In this document: positions 8,168-16,608 of the stretch, piece by piece
Numbering within the stretch: position 1 is the first letter of the stretch
Layout: each line of letters starts with the position of its first letter
Assembly (NCBI RefSeq): GCF_000422385.1
Contig: NZ_AULR01000001.1
Location: 456,032 to 520,031, forward strand
From: Microbacterium indicum DSM 19969
GTDB lineage: Bacteria > Actinomycetota > Actinomycetes > Actinomycetales > Microbacteriaceae
Direction of reading: 5' to 3'
Length of the DNA stretch: 64,000 nucleotides
The notes under the pieces: generated by a model
Told to the model about the DNA's origin: nothing
The model's input: only the letters and a program-made list of their open reading frames with translations
The model's database searches: none
Position numbers and translations under genes: made by a program

Positions 8168-9572
8168 CGTGCTCGAGATCCCCGCCCTCATGGGCTCCGC
8201 GATCGCCCGCGAGGCGCCAGCGTGGACGATCGGCCGGGCGGACCCCCGCGAGATCGACGCCTATCGCGCACTCCGCCGCGAGGTGTTCGTCGCCGAGCAG
8301 GGCGTGTTCGCGGGCGACGACCGCGACGCCGCCGACGACGACGCGCGAACCGTCGTCCTCGTGGCCCGCGCGGCCGACGGGACGGTGCTCGGCGGCGTCC
8401 GCCTGTCGCCGGCCCTCGCGGGGCGCGACATCGGATGGTGGACGGGGAGCCGGCTCGCCGTGCGGCTCGACTCGCGCCATGCAGGCGGCATCGGTCCGGC
8501 CCTCGTCCGCGCGGCGTGCGACGAGGCGCTCCGCCTCGGCGTCGTGCGCTTCGAGGCCACGGTGCAGAGCCGCAACGAGGTGCTCTTCCGCCGCCTCGGC
8601 TGGATCAGCTGGGGCGATGTCGAGATCGGCGGCACGCCGCACGTGCGCATGCGCTGGCCCATCACGCGGATCCGTGATCTCGTCGCCGCGACGAAGAGCG
8701 AGCTCGGCGCGCTCCTCGCCGGGCTGCGGGACGACGCGTCGCACGCTCTCGGAGGGGCGGGCTTCCTCGGCGACGACGGGGCGCCCGTGCCCGGGACCGA
8801 CGTCGTCGCCGCGTGCGACGCGATCCTCCCGGCGATCGTCGAGCACGACCCCGCGTGGGCCGGCTGGTGCGCCGTGCTCGTGAACCTCAACGATCTCGCG
8901 GCGATGGGAGCCGCCCCTGCCGGGCTCCTCGACGCGATCGGCGCCCCGTCGCTCGACGTCGCGCAGCGGGTCGTCGGCGGGATGCGCGCCGCGGCTCACG
9001 CGTGGGGCGTCCCCGTCCTCGGCGGGCACACCCAGATCGGCGTCGGCGCCGCCCTGTCGGTCACGGCTCTCGGGCGCGCGCGGCGGCCGGTCCCCGGCGG
9101 CGGGGCCCGCGTCGGCGACGACCTCTCGCTGACGGTCGACCTGCACGGCAGGTGGCGCCCGGGGTTCGAGGGCCGCCAGTGGGACAGCACGTCGACGCGC
9201 TCCGCGGCCGAGCTGCGCGAGCTCGGAGCCCTCGTAGCCCGCGCGCAGCCCGCCGCGGCGAAGGACGTGAGCATGGCCGGCATCGTCGGCACCGCCGCGA
9301 TGATGGCCGAGGCCTCCGGAACGGGCGCCGTCCTCGACCCCGCGGCGATCCCGGCGCCCGACGGCGTCGCGTTCGGCGACTGGCTCACCTGCTTCCCGGG
9401 GTTCGGGATGCTGACCGCCGATCGCCCCGGCCGCTCCCGCATGTCCTCCCCTCTCGCCGCCACGGCGCGCATCGGCACGGCCGACGCACGGCCCGGCGTG
9501 CGCCTCCGCTGGCCCGACGGCGTCGAGACCGACGCCGCCGATCCCCTCGCCACCGGCATCGCGCCGCGCTGA
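8160..9572 (+). CDS. MSMEG_0567-type GNAT acetyltransferase fused to sll0787-type AIR synthase-like domain
   Basis: A two-domain protein of 470 residues. Residues 20-165 are a GNAT N-acetyltransferase domain; residues about 175-460 are a PurM/AIR-synthase-like ATP-binding domain with VNLNDLAAMGAAP and GGHTQIG as the typical Asp/Gly loops. In cyanobacteria these are separate genes (sll0786, sll0787); the fused form is common in actinobacteria. The biochemical role is unknown, but an acetyl- or acyl-transfer step and ATP activation of a carbonyl fit the folds. The GTG start overlaps the end of the radical SAM gene by 8 bp, so the two are coupled. Confidence 0.85.
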   Translation: MPDVLEIPALMGSAIAREAPAWTIGRADPREIDAYRALRREVFVAEQGVFAGDDRDAADDDARTVVLVARAADGTVLGGVRLSPALAGRDIGWWTGSRLAVRLDSRHAGGIGPALVRAACDEALRLGVVRFEATVQSRNEVLFRRLGWISWGDVEIGGTPHVRMRWPITRIRDLVAATKSELGALLAGLRDDASHALGGAGFLGDDGAPVPGTDVVAACDAILPAIVEHDPAWAGWCAVLVNLNDLAAMGAAPAGLLDAIGAPSLDVAQRVVGGMRAAAHAWGVPVLGGHTQIGVGAALSVTALGRARRPVPGGGARVGDDLSLTVDLHGRWRPGFEGRQWDSTSTRSAAELRELGALVARAQPAAAKDVSMAGIVGTAAMMAEASGTGAVLDPAAIPAPDGVAFGDWLTCFPGFGMLTADRPGRSRMSSPLAATARIGTADARPGVRLRWPDGVETDAADPLATGIAPR

Positions 9573-9616
9573 CGAGCCCCCGATCCCTCCCGCACGACCC
9601 CACGAAAGGCACTGCC

Positions 9617-10144
9617 ATGACGAACGACATCGACGCCCAGATCGCCGAGAACATCGCCGCATCGCTCGGCGAGATCCCGCACCCCTCGCTGCCGAAGGGC
9701 AGCAGCCTCTACGGGTCGACGAAGATCTTCCCGGACTATCAGGCCGAGGACGGCGAGACCTACTTCACCCTGATCCACGGGATCCCCCACGAGTCGTCCG
9801 TGAGCTTCGTCGCGATCCTGCAGGCGACGCGCGCGCTGCGCAAGGGCTTCGAGTCGGCGATCTACCTCTACGGACCCGGAACCCTCGCGGCCTCGGCGAA
9901 CCGCGGCTTCCCCACGACGGGCGCCGAGGGCTTCCCGGGCGAGCTCAACATGAATGGCTCGCTCGAGACCTTCATCAAGGAGGGCGGCACCGTCTACTGC
10001 TGCCGCTTCGGCCTCGCACTGCATGGGATCCGCGAGGAGGACCTCATCGAGGGCGTCATCCCCGCCCACCCCCTCGACGTCCAGGACGCGCTGATCCACT
10101 ACGCGCGCAAGGGCGCCATCATCAACTCGACCTACAACCTCTGA
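9617..10144 (+). CDS. MSMEG_0572/Sll0783 family nitrogen-starvation response protein
   Basis: A 175-residue soluble protein matching the Sll0783/MSMEG_0572 family of Nit1C clusters (NitH-like), with conserved stretches such as YLYGPGTLAA, FPTTGAEGFPGELN and YCCRFGLALHGI. The fold resembles small DsrE-like alpha/beta proteins and the vicinal Cys-Cys is notable, but no activity is known for the family. It is strongly induced by nitrogen starvation in other bacteria. The ATG has GAAAGG 8 nt upstream. It lies between the fusion protein and the nitrilase in one operon. Confidence 0.88.
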   Translation: MTNDIDAQIAENIAASLGEIPHPSLPKGSSLYGSTKIFPDYQAEDGETYFTLIHGIPHESSVSFVAILQATRALRKGFESAIYLYGPGTLAASANRGFPTTGAEGFPGELNMNGSLETFIKEGGTVYCCRFGLALHGIREEDLIEGVIPAHPLDVQDALIHYARKGAIINSTYNL

Positions 10145-10152
10145 GGATCCCG

Positions 10153-11055
10153 ATGTCCATCACGGTCGCATCGGTCTCGGCGAACTTCACCCGGGATCTC
10201 GAACAGAACTACGCGCTCATCGCCCAGCTGCTGGACGAGGCGCGCGCCGAGGGCGTGTCCTTCGTCGCCTTCCCCGAGGCGGCGATCGGCGGCTACCTCT
10301 CGTCGCTCGGCAACCACGGCGACACGGTCCAGACGACGCGACGCTCGCTTCCGCCCGCCATCCGGCTCGACGGCCCCGAGATCGCCCGCGTCCAGGAGCT
10401 CGCGGGCGACATCGTCCTGACGATCGGGTTCTGCGAGCTCGCCGAGGACGGCGAGACCCGCTACAACGCGGCCGTGTGCCTCGACGGGCAGAACATCTAC
10501 GGCTCGTACCGCAAGGTCCACCAGCCGCTCGGCGAGAACATGTCGTACTCGGCGGGCGACTCCTACACGGCCTTCGACACCCCGATCGGGCGCGTCGGAA
10601 TGCAGATCTGCTACGACAAGGCGTTCCCCGAGGCGGCGCGCATGCTCGCGCTCGACGGCGCCGAGATCGTCGTCAGCATGTCGGCGTGGCCCGCGGCGCG
10701 CACCGCGACGGCCGAGAACCTGCAGGACGACAGGTGGACGTATCGCTTCAACCAGTTCGACATCGCCCGCGCGCTCGACAACCAGGTGTTCTGGATGGCG
10801 TCGAACCAGTCGGGGACCTTCGGATCGCTGCGCTACGTCGGCAACGCGAAGGTCGTCGATCCGGGAGGCAACATCATCGCGACGACGCTGCTCGGCACGG
10901 GCCTCGCGATCGCCGAGATCGACGTCGACGAGACCTTCCGCACGATGCGCGCGGGGATGTTCCACCTGCGCGACCGGCGCCCCGACGTGTACGGCGCCGT
11001 CGCCGAGGCCTCGGCCCCGCACGTCGACGGCTGGAGGGAGCTCGCCCATGCCTGA
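10153..11055 (+). CDS. Nit6803 family nitrilase (catalytically intact)
   Basis: Carbon-nitrogen hydrolase of 300 residues, the central enzyme of Nit1C clusters (NitC). The triad is complete: Glu42 in FPEAAIGG, Lys121 in YRKVH and the nucleophile Cys153 in MQICYDKAFPE. Family members hydrolyse nitriles, and the Pseudomonas homologue is essential for growth on cyanide; the exact substrate here is inferred. It starts 8 bp after the previous stop and overlaps the next gene by 8 bp. A second, altered copy lies at 12630. Confidence 0.93.
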   Translation: MSITVASVSANFTRDLEQNYALIAQLLDEARAEGVSFVAFPEAAIGGYLSSLGNHGDTVQTTRRSLPPAIRLDGPEIARVQELAGDIVLTIGFCELAEDGETRYNAAVCLDGQNIYGSYRKVHQPLGENMSYSAGDSYTAFDTPIGRVGMQICYDKAFPEAARMLALDGAEIVVSMSAWPAARTATAENLQDDRWTYRFNQFDIARALDNQVFWMASNQSGTFGSLRYVGNAKVVDPGGNIIATTLLGTGLAIAEIDVDETFRTMRAGMFHLRDRRPDVYGAVAEASAPHVDGWRELAHA

Positions 11056-11347
11056 GATGACCTTCTCCGTGCGCTGGCCGGACGGCGCCGAGAGCTCGCA
11101 CTACTCGCCGAGCCTCGTGATGCACGACCACCTCGCCGTCGGCGGAACGTATCCGCTCGACGACTTCCTCGCCCGCACGTCTCGCGCCCTCGCGGAGGCG
11201 AGCGAGCGCGTGCGCGCGAAGTTCGGCTTCGCCTGCACCTCGGCGATGCACTCCGAGGAGTCGATCGCCGAGAACGCGTCGCGCTACCCGCGCGAGGCGT
11301 TCCCGGACGCCGCCGTCGAGGTCCTGACGATGGAGCCGGCGCTGTGA
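11048..11347 (+). CDS. MSMEG_0570 family nitrogen-starvation response protein
   Basis: A 99-residue soluble protein of the MSMEG_0570 family, recognised by its PEMTFSVRWPDG start, the SPSLVMHDHLAVGGTYPLDDFL block and the position right after the nitrilase. The function is unknown; it is found only in this type of cluster. It has no cofactor motif; a single Cys lies in FGFACTSAMH. It overlaps the nitrilase stop by 8 bp and the flavoprotein start by 4 bp. Confidence 0.88.
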   Translation: MPEMTFSVRWPDGAESSHYSPSLVMHDHLAVGGTYPLDDFLARTSRALAEASERVRAKFGFACTSAMHSEESIAENASRYPREAFPDAAVEVLTMEPAL

Positions 11348-12600
11348 TCCCCGTGCGCATCGCCGCGGGCGACCACTTCGAGGCCGTCGTCGTCGGCGGC
11401 GGCCAGGCCGGGCTCTCGCTGAGCCGTCACCTCGTCGAGCGCGGCGTCTCGCACGTAGTCCTCGAGCGCGACGAGATCGCGCACGAGTGGCGCGACGGGC
11501 GCTGGGACGCGTTCACGCTCGTGACGCCGAACTGGCACTGCCGCCTCCCGGGCTACGCCTACGACGGGCCGGACCCCGACGGCTTCATGACCCGCGACGA
11601 GGTGCACGCGTGGGTCCGCGCGTACGCCGACACCTTCGATGCGCCCGTCACGGAAGGGGTCGAGGTGATCCGCGTCGCGCAGCGCGACGCGGGCGGGTTC
11701 GCGATCGAGACCACGGCGGGGACGATCACGGCCGACACCGTGACGTCGGCGACGGGCGGATACCACGAGCCCGTCGTCCCCGAATGGGCGGCGGCGATCC
11801 CCGAGCGGATCGCGCAGGTGCACTCGCACGAGTACCGCAGCTCGCGCGATCTGCCGGACGGGCCCGTGCTCGTCGTCGGAACCGGGCAGTCGGGCACCCA
11901 GATCGCCGAGGACCTGCTCATCGACGGCCGCACCGTGCACCTCGCGGCGGGGCGCGCGCCCCGCGTTGCACGCTTCTATCGCGGTCGCGACTGCATGACG
12001 TGGCTGGCGGAGATGGGGCTCTACGACGTCCCGGTCGCCGCGCGCGGGCTCGCGAAGCGCGAGTCGACGAACCACTACGTCACGGGGCGCGACGGCGGGC
12101 GGGACATCGATCTCCGGGCCTTCGCCCTGCGCGGGATGACGCTGCACGGCCGCGCGCGGGGCATCGAAGACGGGCGCGTCGTGTTCGACGACTCGCTCGC
12201 GGCGAACCTCGACTACGCCGACTCCGTCGCCGAATCGATCAAGGACGACATCGACCGCTACATCGAGCGCGAGGGGATCCCGGCGCCCGCCGAGCAGCGG
12301 CGCGGACCGGTCTGGGCCCCCGATCGGGAGGCGACGGCGGTCGACCTCCGAGAGCTCGGCAGCATCGTCTGGTCGGTCGGCTTCCGCGCCGACTGGCGCT
12401 GGCTCGGGGATCTCGACGTCCTCGACGCCGAGGGCCAGCCGATGCACGAGCGCGGGGCGACGTCGGTCCCCGGATTCCACTTCCTCGGGCTGCCGTGGAT
12501 GCACACCTGGGGATCCGGGCGTTTCCACGCGATCGCCCGCGACGCCGAGCACGTCGCGGGGCTGATCCGCGACCGCGACCCCGCGGTCGCCGGGGTCTGA
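11344..12600 (+). CDS. MSMEG_0569 family flavin-dependent oxidoreductase
   Basis: A 418-residue flavoprotein monooxygenase-like enzyme. The FAD-binding GGGQAGLS lies near residues 18-25, and a second dinucleotide motif VVGTGQSGTQIAED near residue 177 fits NADPH binding, the layout of class B flavin monooxygenases. In Nit1C clusters it is thought to oxidise an intermediate of cyanide or nitrile assimilation; the substrate is unknown. The GTG start overlaps the preceding TGA (GTGA). A short gap with its own promoter separates it from the second nitrilase. Confidence 0.88.
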   Translation: MIPVRIAAGDHFEAVVVGGGQAGLSLSRHLVERGVSHVVLERDEIAHEWRDGRWDAFTLVTPNWHCRLPGYAYDGPDPDGFMTRDEVHAWVRAYADTFDAPVTEGVEVIRVAQRDAGGFAIETTAGTITADTVTSATGGYHEPVVPEWAAAIPERIAQVHSHEYRSSRDLPDGPVLVVGTGQSGTQIAEDLLIDGRTVHLAAGRAPRVARFYRGRDCMTWLAEMGLYDVPVAARGLAKRESTNHYVTGRDGGRDIDLRAFALRGMTLHGRARGIEDGRVVFDDSLAANLDYADSVAESIKDDIDRYIEREGIPAPAEQRRGPVWAPDREATAVDLRELGSIVWSVGFRADWRWLGDLDVLDAEGQPMHERGATSVPGFHFLGLPWMHTWGSGRFHAIARDAEHVAGLIRDRDPAVAGV

Positions 12601-12617
12601 CGGCGCGCGAACGTGCC

Positions 12618-12623
12618 TAACCT
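12618..12623 (+). promoter_or_regulatory. -10 box TAACCT, leaderless promoter inside the Nit1C cluster
   Basis: TAACCT ends 6 nt before the ATG at 12630. It suggests a second transcription unit starting at the nitrilase paralogue. Confidence 0.5.
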
Positions 12624-12629
12624 GGTCGG

Positions 12630-13487
12630 ATGAGTTCGGTGACGATGGCGGCGGTCGCCGCGCACTTCGGGCGCGACGTCGAGCGCACACTCGCGAAGCT
12701 GCCCGGGATCATCAGCCAGGCCCGCGAACGAGGGGCGGATCTCCTCGTGCTCCCAGATGCGACGATCGGCGGCTACCTCGGCGATCTGCGGCATCCGGGA
12801 GGCGAGGAGGGCGGCCTCCCCGCCGCGGTGGAGATCGACGGCCCCGAGGTCGCCGCCGTCGCGGCGATGTCGGGCGACATGACGGTGTGCTTCGGGCTGT
12901 CGGAGCGCGCCGTGATCGACGGCGAGGACGTGCGCTTCAACACCGCCGTCTGCGTGACGGGCGACGGCGTGATCGGCACGCACCGCAAGGTGCACCTCCC
13001 CCTCGGCGAGTCCGAGGCCTACCGCGCGGGCGACGAGTTCGTCGCCTTCGACTCGCCCGTCGGTCGGGTCGGCATGCTCATCGACTTCGACAAGACGTTC
13101 CCCGAGGCGGCGCGCACGCTCGCTCTCGACGGAGCCGAGGTGATCGCCTGCCTGAGCGCGTGGCCCGCGAGCGTCACCGATCGATCCGATCGGATCCGCA
13201 ACGACAGGCAGGCCCACCTCTTCGACCTCTACGACTGCGCCCGCGCCGCCGAGAACCAGGTGTACCTCGTGTCGTCGAACCAGACGGGGGTGCTCGGCGG
13301 CCTCCGCTTCCTCGGCCAGGCCAAGGTCGTCGACCCCGCGGGCGAGATCGTCGCCAAGACGTGGGCGAAGGGCGGGCTCGCCGTCGCCGAAGCCGACGTG
13401 AGCGCGTCGGTCGCCCGCGCACGGCGCTCGCTCGACCACATCCACCAGCGCGCGGAGCACGCGTACCGCCTCACGACACGAGCCTGA
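12630..13487 (+). CDS. Nitrilase-fold paralogue lacking catalytic Cys and Glu (pseudoenzyme)
   Basis: A 285-residue protein clearly homologous to the nitrilase at 10153 over its full length (IGGYL, DGPE, NTAVC, HRKVH, PLGE, FPEAAR and SNQ blocks all align). The triad is changed: Glu42 becomes Asp43 (LPDATIGG), the Lys is kept (Lys120), and the nucleophile Cys153 becomes Asp152 (MLIDFDKTFPE). Without the Cys it should not be able to hydrolyse nitriles or amides. The frame is intact with normal codon use, so it is under selection, perhaps as a partner subunit, sensor or binding protein. It probably starts its own leaderless transcript. Confidence 0.9.
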   Translation: MSSVTMAAVAAHFGRDVERTLAKLPGIISQARERGADLLVLPDATIGGYLGDLRHPGGEEGGLPAAVEIDGPEVAAVAAMSGDMTVCFGLSERAVIDGEDVRFNTAVCVTGDGVIGTHRKVHLPLGESEAYRAGDEFVAFDSPVGRVGMLIDFDKTFPEAARTLALDGAEVIACLSAWPASVTDRSDRIRNDRQAHLFDLYDCARAAENQVYLVSSNQTGVLGGLRFLGQAKVVDPAGEIVAKTWAKGGLAVAEADVSASVARARRSLDHIHQRAEHAYRLTTRA

Positions 13488-13522
13488 GCCCCGAGCGGCG
13501 ACGGCGGAACACCGGGATCCCC

Positions 13523-14629
13523 ATGCACATCGCCCAGCTCACCTACTCGACCAAGCCGCGCGGCGGCGTCGTCCACACCCTCGCCCTCTCGGAGGCGCTC
13601 GCGGAGCGCGGCCACGACGTCGAGGTCTGGACCCTCGGTCGCGGCGGAGACCGCGCCTTCTTCCGCGACGTCGACCCGCGGGTGCGGGTCCGCGTCGTCC
13701 CTTTCGCGGCGCGCGAAGGCGAGCCCGTCGGCGACCGGATCGAGCGATCGATCCGCGCGCTCGCGTCCGCGTTCGACTCCGACGCCGACATCGTCCACGC
13801 CCAGGACTGCATCTCGGCGAACGCCGTCCTCGATGCCGGGGCGGCCTGCATCCGCACGATCCACCACCTCGACGCCTTCACGACGCCCCGCCTCGTCGAG
13901 TGCCACGAGCATGCGATCCACGCCCCCAGCGCCAGGATCTGCGTCTCGCGCGCCGTGGCCGACGAGGTCGCCGCCGCGTACGGGTACCGCCCCGAGGTCA
14001 TCCCCAACGGCGTCGACGCGGCGCGGTTCGTCCGCGCTGCGGGACCCGACGGCGCGGCGGGACGCTCCGCCTGGGCCGATCGCCTCGGCGACTACGTGCT
14101 CGCGCTCGGCGGCATCGAGCCGCGCAAGGGGACGATCGACCTGCTCGAGGCGTTCGCGAGGATCCGTCGTCCGGGGCTCGGCCTCGTGATCGGGGGCGGC
14201 GAGACGCTGTTCGACTACCGCGACTACCGCGAGCGCTTCGATGCGCGCGCACGCGCTCTCGGCGTCGAGCCCGTCGTGCTCGGGCCCGTCGACGACGACG
14301 CGCTGCCCGCCCTCGTCGCCCAGGCGCGCGTGCTCGGCTTCCCGTCGACCAGAGAGGGGTTCGGGCTCGCGGCGATGGAGGCGCTCGCGGCCGGCATTCC
14401 CGTCGTCGCACGCGACCTCCCCGTGCTGCGCGAGGTCTTCGGCGACACCGTGCGCTACGGTTCCGACGCCGCGGGGATCGCGGAGGCGCTCGAGTCGGCG
14501 CTCGCGGGCGGTTCCGGCGACACCGCGCCCGGCAGGCGCCTCGCCGAGACCTGCTCGTGGGCCGAGGCCGCCCGCGCGCACGAGGACTTCTACGCGCGCC
14601 ACCTCGCGAGAAGCGGGGCGCCCGCGTGA
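13523..14629 (+). CDS. MSMEG_0565 family glycosyltransferase (GT4 type)
   Basis: A GT-B fold glycosyltransferase of 368 residues. The N-terminal acceptor half starts HIAQLTYSTKPRGGVVHTLAL; the donor half has VIPNGVDAARF, GGIEPRKGT and the EGFGLAAMEALAAG nucleotide-sugar motif. It matches the MSMEG_0565 family found at the end of actinobacterial Nit1C clusters, which suggests the pathway product or an intermediate is glycosylated. Donor and acceptor are unknown. The start ATG lies 35 bp after the pseudo-nitrilase, and the stop overlaps the ligase start. Confidence 0.86.
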   Translation: MHIAQLTYSTKPRGGVVHTLALSEALAERGHDVEVWTLGRGGDRAFFRDVDPRVRVRVVPFAAREGEPVGDRIERSIRALASAFDSDADIVHAQDCISANAVLDAGAACIRTIHHLDAFTTPRLVECHEHAIHAPSARICVSRAVADEVAAAYGYRPEVIPNGVDAARFVRAAGPDGAAGRSAWADRLGDYVLALGGIEPRKGTIDLLEAFARIRRPGLGLVIGGGETLFDYRDYRERFDARARALGVEPVVLGPVDDDALPALVAQARVLGFPSTREGFGLAAMEALAAGIPVVARDLPVLREVFGDTVRYGSDAAGIAEALESALAGGSGDTAPGRRLAETCSWAEAARAHEDFYARHLARSGAPA

Positions 14630-16059
14630 CCCGCGTCACCTTCTCGCGGATCATCGCCGACCGGGCGCGCGCGGATCCGCACGGACGCCTCGTCGTCGAC
14701 GAGCGGGGGTCCCTCACGGCGCGCGAGCTCGACCGCGCGGCGACCGCGCTCGCGCACGCCCTCGTCCGCCGCGGGATCGGTCTCGACGACACCGTCGTCG
14801 TCGCGCTCCCCAACGGCGCCGACTTCGTCATCGCCTGCGCCGCCGTCTGGCGCGCCGGCGCGACGCCCCAGCCCCTGAACCCCCGCCTCCTCTCCGCGGA
14901 GCGACGCGAGATCGAACGGATCGGCGCGCCGGCCGCCGCGATCGGCGCCCGCCCCGAGACGCCGGGGATCCCGTGGTTCCCGAGCGCCCGGATCGCGCCC
15001 GCCGCCGGCCCGCTGCCCGACGTCGCCGCGAGCTGCTGGAAGGCTCCGGCGACCTCCGGATCCACGGGCCGGCCCAAGATCGTCCGGGCGGCGGCGCCCG
15101 CGCTGCTCGACCCGGCGCTCCCCGTCGCCGCGTTCCTGCCTCGGGTCGCGACGCAGGTGGTGGCGGGCCCCCTGTGGCACTCCGCGGTGTTCACCTACGC
15201 CTTCCGCGGCCTGCTGACGGGCCACAGGCTCGTCATCATGGATCGCTTCGACGCCGCGCGCTGGGTCGCTCTCGTCGAACGGCACAGCGCCACGTGGGGC
15301 CTTCTCGTGCCGACGATGATGTCGCGGATCCTGCGGCTTCCCGAGCCCGAGCGCGCGCCGTCGCGCGTGCGGAGCCTCGAGCGCGTCCTCCACATGGGCT
15401 CGCCCTGCTCCCCCGACCTCAAGCGCGCATTCCTCGCCTGGCTCGGCCCCGACCGCGTCGACGAGGTCTACGCGGGGAGCGAGTCGAACGGTCTCACCCA
15501 CATCACGGGCACCGAGTGGCTCGCGCACCCGGGAAGCGTGGGGCGCGGGATCGGAGGCACCGTCATCGCGATCCGCGACGAGCGCGGCGCGGACCTGCCG
15601 CCGGGCGGGGTCGGGATGATCTGGATGCACCGCGGCGACGCGCCCGCCTACGCGTACGTCGGAGCGCGGTCACGGCGCGACGCGGACGGGTGGGACAGTC
15701 TCGCCGACCTGGGCAGCCTGGACGCCGAGGGGTATCTCTTCGTGCACGACCGCGCCGACGATCTCATCGACCGCGGGGGCGAGAGGATCGCGCCGGCCGT
15801 CGTCGAGGCCGCGCTCGAGTCGCATTCCGCCGTCGTCGAGGCGGCCGCCTTCGGGGTCCCCGACGACGACCTCGGGCAGGCGGTCCACGCCGTCGTGCGG
15901 CTCGGGGATCCCGCCGTCACGACCGACGAGATCCGCGCGTTCGCGGTGCGCAGGCTGGGGAACCGGGCCCCCGCGGTCGTCCACCGCGCCGAGCTGCCGC
16001 TCCGCGACGAGGCAGGCAAGATCCGGAGATCGGCCCTCGCCGCGCGCGTCGCGCCCTGA
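14626..16059 (+). CDS. ANL superfamily AMP-forming ligase
   Basis: A 477-residue adenylate-forming enzyme. The P-loop-like motif TSGSTGRPK lies near residue 145, the A5 region is YAGSESNGLT, A7 is HDRADDLIDRGGERI, and the C-terminal lysine is in DEAGKIRRS. It should activate a carboxylate as acyl-AMP and possibly transfer it to CoA or a carrier; the substrate is unknown. The GTG start overlaps the glycosyltransferase stop (GTGA), so it belongs to this cluster. It is somewhat short for an acyl-CoA synthetase (usually 500-550) but both subdomains are present. Confidence 0.85.
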   Translation: MTRVTFSRIIADRARADPHGRLVVDERGSLTARELDRAATALAHALVRRGIGLDDTVVVALPNGADFVIACAAVWRAGATPQPLNPRLLSAERREIERIGAPAAAIGARPETPGIPWFPSARIAPAAGPLPDVAASCWKAPATSGSTGRPKIVRAAAPALLDPALPVAAFLPRVATQVVAGPLWHSAVFTYAFRGLLTGHRLVIMDRFDAARWVALVERHSATWGLLVPTMMSRILRLPEPERAPSRVRSLERVLHMGSPCSPDLKRAFLAWLGPDRVDEVYAGSESNGLTHITGTEWLAHPGSVGRGIGGTVIAIRDERGADLPPGGVGMIWMHRGDAPAYAYVGARSRRDADGWDSLADLGSLDAEGYLFVHDRADDLIDRGGERIAPAVVEAALESHSAVVEAAAFGVPDDDLGQAVHAVVRLGDPAVTTDEIRAFAVRRLGNRAPAVVHRAELPLRDEAGKIRRSALAARVAP

Positions 16060-16060
16060 G

Positions 16061-16348
16061 TCAGACCTCGATGTCGATCGCCGCGCGGCTCGTCTTGAAG
16101 CGGGCGACGAGCGCGACGACCTCGAGGTGCGCGGGGTGCGTCGCGTAGACGTCGAGCGCGGCGCGGTCCTCGAACTCGGCGACGAGGCCCAGCGCGGCGT
16201 TGCCGTCGATGCCGAGGTCGGCGCCCGCCTTCATCGAGAGGAGTCCGGGGACCTTCCCGACGAGCGCCTCGAGGGCCCCCGCGGTCTCGTCGAGCGCCTC
16301 GCGGGTCGTGCCCTCGGCGGCGCCGAACAGGACGATGTGGCGGATCAT
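16061..16348 (-). CDS. Dabb family (stress-responsive A/B barrel) protein
   Basis: A 95-residue ferredoxin-like alpha/beta barrel protein starting MIRHIVLFGAAEGTTREAL and containing the EFEDRAALDVYATHPAHLEV block typical of Dabb domains. Members act as small dimeric enzymes or stress proteins; no specific activity can be assigned. It is the last gene of a three-gene operon with a glutaredoxin-like and a rhodanese-like protein, joined by an ATGA overlap, which hints at a link to redox or sulfur handling. Its stop lies 1 bp from the stop of the converging ANL ligase. Confidence 0.83.
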   Translation of the reverse strand: MIRHIVLFGAAEGTTREALDETAGALEALVGKVPGLLSMKAGADLGIDGNAALGLVAEFEDRAALDVYATHPAHLEVVALVARFKTSRAAIDIEV

Positions 16349-16608
16349 GCCTTCTCCTTCGTGAGCGCGTCGCGCAGCCGGTCGGGGCTCACGCGCCAGT
16401 GGCCGTGCAGCTCGCCGTCGATCAGCACGACGGGCACCTTCTCCCACCACTCGTCGTAGAGCGCGCGGTCCTCGGCGATCGAGAGCTCGCGCACCTCGAT
16501 CGCGTCGGCGACGGCGTCGGGGAGCTCGGCGATCGTGTGTTCGACGACCTCGCGCGCGACGTCGCAGAGGTGGCAGTCGGGCTTCGAGATGATCGTGACG
16601 TCGGTCAC
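16345..16608 (-). CDS. Glutaredoxin-like (DUF836) thioredoxin-fold protein
   Basis: An 87-residue thioredoxin-fold protein with redox motif CHLC (Cys12, Cys15), the cis-Pro region VPVVLIDGEL and a compact C-terminus. It belongs to the glutaredoxin-like DUF836 group common in actinobacteria; it probably reduces disulfides or is reduced by mycothiol systems, which is an inference. The GTG start overlaps the rhodanese stop (GTGA), and the stop overlaps the Dabb start (ATGA). Confidence 0.86.
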   Translation of the reverse strand: MTDVTIISKPDCHLCDVAREVVEHTIAELPDAVADAIEVRELSIAEDRALYDEWWEKVPVVLIDGELHGHWRVSPDRLRDALTKEKA

